A stretch of DNA of 64,000 nucleotides from Berberis thunbergii (taxonomy: Eukaryota; Streptophyta; Magnoliopsida; Ranunculales; Berberidaceae): the NCBI GenBank assembly GCA_003290165.1, contig QNQO01002080.1:1-64000 (forward strand), given 5' to 3'. A model generated the notes under the pieces. It searched no databases. It saw only the letters and a program-made list of their open reading frames with translations, and had not been told where the DNA came from. A program made the translations under genes and the position numbers. This document shows, piece by piece, positions 61,605 through 64,000 of the stretch (position 1 is its first letter; every line of letters begins with the position of its first letter).

Positions 61605-62250
61605 ATTACAATATAGGCGGGGATTACACCACATCACCATTTCCTCTCTCTCACACCATCATATTTTCTCACACCACCTGTATAAACAAAAATTATCTAT
61701 TTTTTCAGATATCCCACAGTGCACTCTGCGAAAATAAATTTTTTCGGACAGATTTACTCGACTTTAGTAAAATGACTATTACTTGCTCATTTCAAAACAT
61801 TTTCATGTGCTTCAAATTGTGTTTATTAGATAACTCAAAATACAACAACTTTTGTGTTTTGATCAGCTTAGAATCGGTCTTGATCGAGCACATAAGTTGG
61901 TCGAAAGTCAGGAACATTATCCCGTTTTTATTTTTCGGATAAATTTGCGTGACTTTAGTAAAATGATCATAACTTGTTCATTTCAAAATATTTTCAAGTG
62001 ATTCAAATTGTGTTTATTAGATAACTCATAGTAATAAAACTTTCGTGTTTTGATAAACTTGAGAATCGGTCTCAGTTAAGGGTTTAAATTAGTCAAAAGT
62101 TATCCTGTTTTGCATTTTTTTCGTTTTGAGTTTGGGTTTCCCTGTTATGCATATTTATTGGTGGTGTGAGAAAGCAAAAACAAAAAAAAAACACATTGTT
62201 GGTGTGAGAGAGAGAATATGGTGGTGCGGTGTAGTCGTTGCCTACAATAT
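61605..62250. mobile_element. Inverted-repeat element D, longer copy
   Basis: It starts ATTACAATATAGGCGGGGAT and ends TGTAGTCGTTGCCTACAATAT. The interior repeats ACTTTAGTAAAATGA and TTGTGTTTATTAGATAACTC twice (about 61767 and 61952), so it is internally duplicated. A further copy starts at about 63430 and runs off the window end. No transposase is seen. Confidence 0.6.
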
Positions 62251-62265
62251 GATTTGACAAATAAT

Positions 62266-64000
62266 TAGAGACCACAAACAAACTTTACAAACAATGAAAT
62301 GCATTAACTACAAAATAGAAAAAAAAAATCAGTTGCATTCACTTTTTTTTTTTTCCCTTCAGCTTGGAAAATTAATTGAAAATTTTAAAGTAAATTTTTT
62401 TAAATACATTTAGATTTTTATTATTTGTATTTTTTTTCTCATATAAATTTTTGGTGAATTTTTTGTGTTCTCTATTAGTGTATAAAGGTGAGTTTTTGTA
62501 GAGAATATGAAAAAAGAGAGTGAAAGCGAAAGCAAATTGGAATTCTTTTTTTTAATTAATTATTATTATTATTTTAGGATTCATAAAATAATTAATCTTA
62601 ACTCTATATATTATTAAAACAATTCAATGATCGAGATTGCTACACCCCGTGACCCTGATTTACCTCGCAAATTCAAACACAGCATGTAGGACACACTTTG
62701 ATCCCTCCCTACATTTTTTTTATATGGTTTAATCTCTGCTATCTTAAAATTGTGGATAAGTTAAAGAGCTTTGCTACAGAGCGAGGGAGGGAGCGAGGGA
62801 AAGGGGCGAGGGATGGGTGGTAGCCACCCATCCGCCTCGAGATAAGCGCATCAGATTGGAGATGCGCGATGACGCTTATCTCGGGGCGGATGGGTGGCTA
62901 CCACCCATCCCTCGCTCCCTCCCTCGTTCCCTCCCTCGACCCCTAGAATTTTCCTAAGTTAAAAGACTAAAGGGTCTCAAACATGTCTAAATTCAAATGT
63001 ACCCAAAAGTAAGTGTCAACGACAGTCGGTTTGGTTGTGGCTGTCAAAGAAAACTGGCGTGTTGGAAGGTTCAAGGATATTAATAAAAAGTCTTGTCATT
63101 TATTGTCAAAATATAGTGCAAACACACATTTAAAGATTTTGGAGCAAGTCTGGCAGTCTTATTTGCTGGTCTCTTTTCAATAATTTTTAAATTTTTAATA
63201 TTTTTTACTTCTCTTTTTTAAAATACAATTACAAACACCACTTATAAACATAGTGAAATTGTAAAAAAGTAAAATCAATGCCAAAAAATTGTTAGCAAAC
63301 AAAGATGGCTAAAATTGTTATAGTGATAATTGATGGACTTGTGAATGCTATGAAAAATGTGGAAAAAAAAAATTGTAAAGTATCTTCTAAAGAATGTTTT
63401 GACTGGAAAATGCTCAAAAGGCACATGCATTACAATATAGGTGGGGATTACACCATATCACCATTTTCTCTCTCTTACACCACCTACGTTATTTTTTACA
63501 CCATCATATTTTCTCACACCACCTGTATAAACAAAAATTATTCATTTTTTCAGATATCCCGCAGTGTACTCTGCGAACATAAATTTTTTTGAACAGATTT
63601 ACTCGACTTTAGTAAAATGACTATAACTTGCTCATTTCAAAACATTTTCATGTGCTTCAAATTGTGTTTATAAGATAACTCAGAATACAACAACTTTTGT
63701 GTTTTGATCAACTTAGAATCGGTCTTGATCGAGCACATAAGTTGGCCAAAAGTCAGGAACATTATTCCGTTTTTATTTTTCGGACAAATTTGCACGACTT
63801 TAGTAAAATGATCATAACTTGCTCATTTCAAAACATTTTCAAGTGATTCAAATTGTGTTTATTAGATAACGCATAGTAATACAACTTTCGTGTTTTGATA
63901 AACTTGAGAATCGGTCTCAGTTAAGGGTTTAAATTGGTCGAAAGTTATCCTATTTTGCATTTTTTTCGTTTTGAGTTTGGATTTCTCTGTTATGCATTTT
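62266..64000. repeat. Segment C, copy 2 (cut by the window end)
   Basis: A direct tandem repeat of 60275-62265. It carries a foldback element (62766-62954) that copy 1 lacks, and element D from about 63430. It differs from copy 1 by scattered point changes and small indels. Confidence 0.88.
62766..62954. mobile_element. GC-rich foldback element with 9-bp target duplication
   Basis: A 189-bp insert flanked by TAAGTTAAA at 62757-62765 and 62955-62963, absent from copy 1 (60776-60784, a single TAAGTTAAA). The arms (GCGAGGGATGGGTGGTAGCC, then ACCCATCCGCCTCGAGATAA; and its inverse GGGGCGGATGGGTGGCTACC) form a long near-perfect hairpin. The 9-bp duplication points to Mutator-type mobilisation. It is related to the foldback repeats at 31293 and 51265 and to the sequence at 50864-50920. 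Confidence 0.9.

Larger units (their letters stand above)
60275..62265. repeat. Segment C, copy 1
   Basis: A ~2-kb unit beginning AGAGACCACAAACAATGAAA and repeated from 62266. It contains long A and T runs (60317-60370), AT-rich sequence, and two copies of an inverted-repeat element near its end. No gene is recognised; the 103- and 128-codon frames at 61126-61437 and 61556-61942 are not kept between copies. Confidence 0.88.

Overview
The window is nuclear DNA of a flowering plant, most likely a eudicot. The evidence is two long intron-split genes whose products match plant-only or plant-type families (an XRN2/XRN3-type 5'-3' exoribonuclease and an ADR1-type RPW8-NLR), AT-rich introns and spacers with GT..AG splice sites, and a dense load of plant transposons (copia, LINE, SINE, CACTA, Mutator/FAR1-like, hAT and Harbinger miniature elements). 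I do not assign a family or species.

Layout. 1-1690: unassigned repeat debris with one short retroposed insert. 1695-8440: a diverged satellite array of about 38 monomers near 175 bp, with two monomer subtypes often alternating, interrupted by a 177-bp Mutator-type MITE and a tRNA-derived SINE. 9610-11956: a 5'-truncated, broken copia polyprotein. 12541-14400: satellite remnants and local duplications. 14731-30865 (minus): the exoribonuclease gene, 23 coding exons, 1054 residues. One intron is mostly three hAT-type miniature elements and another holds a decayed LINE. 30961-31711: a palindrome-rich segment upstream of this gene. 31712-41691: a 9.98-kb CACTA element with exact CTA target duplication, TNP2-type transposase genes, captured host-like sequence and a LINE fragment. 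41695-45395: a repeat unit. 45917-50672: a RNase H1 hybrid-binding-domain protein (+) facing a FAR1/MULE-type gene (-) whose first intron holds a broken J-domain. 50931-55400: a second copy of the segments at 30961-31711 and 41695-45395, joined without the CACTA element. 56852-59852 (minus): an ADR1-type helper NLR with five coding exons. 60275-64000: two tandem copies of a further repeat unit.

How it fits together. Two genes look intact: the exoribonuclease (nuclear RNA turnover and transcription termination) and the ADR1-like helper (immune signalling). They share no pathway visible here. The rest is a layered record of mobile DNA. The second copy of the 31-45 kb segment approximates the state before the CACTA insertion, so several insertions can be ordered. 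A ~90-bp piece of the exoribonuclease 5' leader recurs twice inside the duplicated repeat unit. The most system-like locus is 45.9-50.7 kb, where a transposase-derived gene and an RNA/DNA-hybrid-binding protein converge, an arrangement reminiscent of the two convergent genes of maize MuDR; the functional link is inference.
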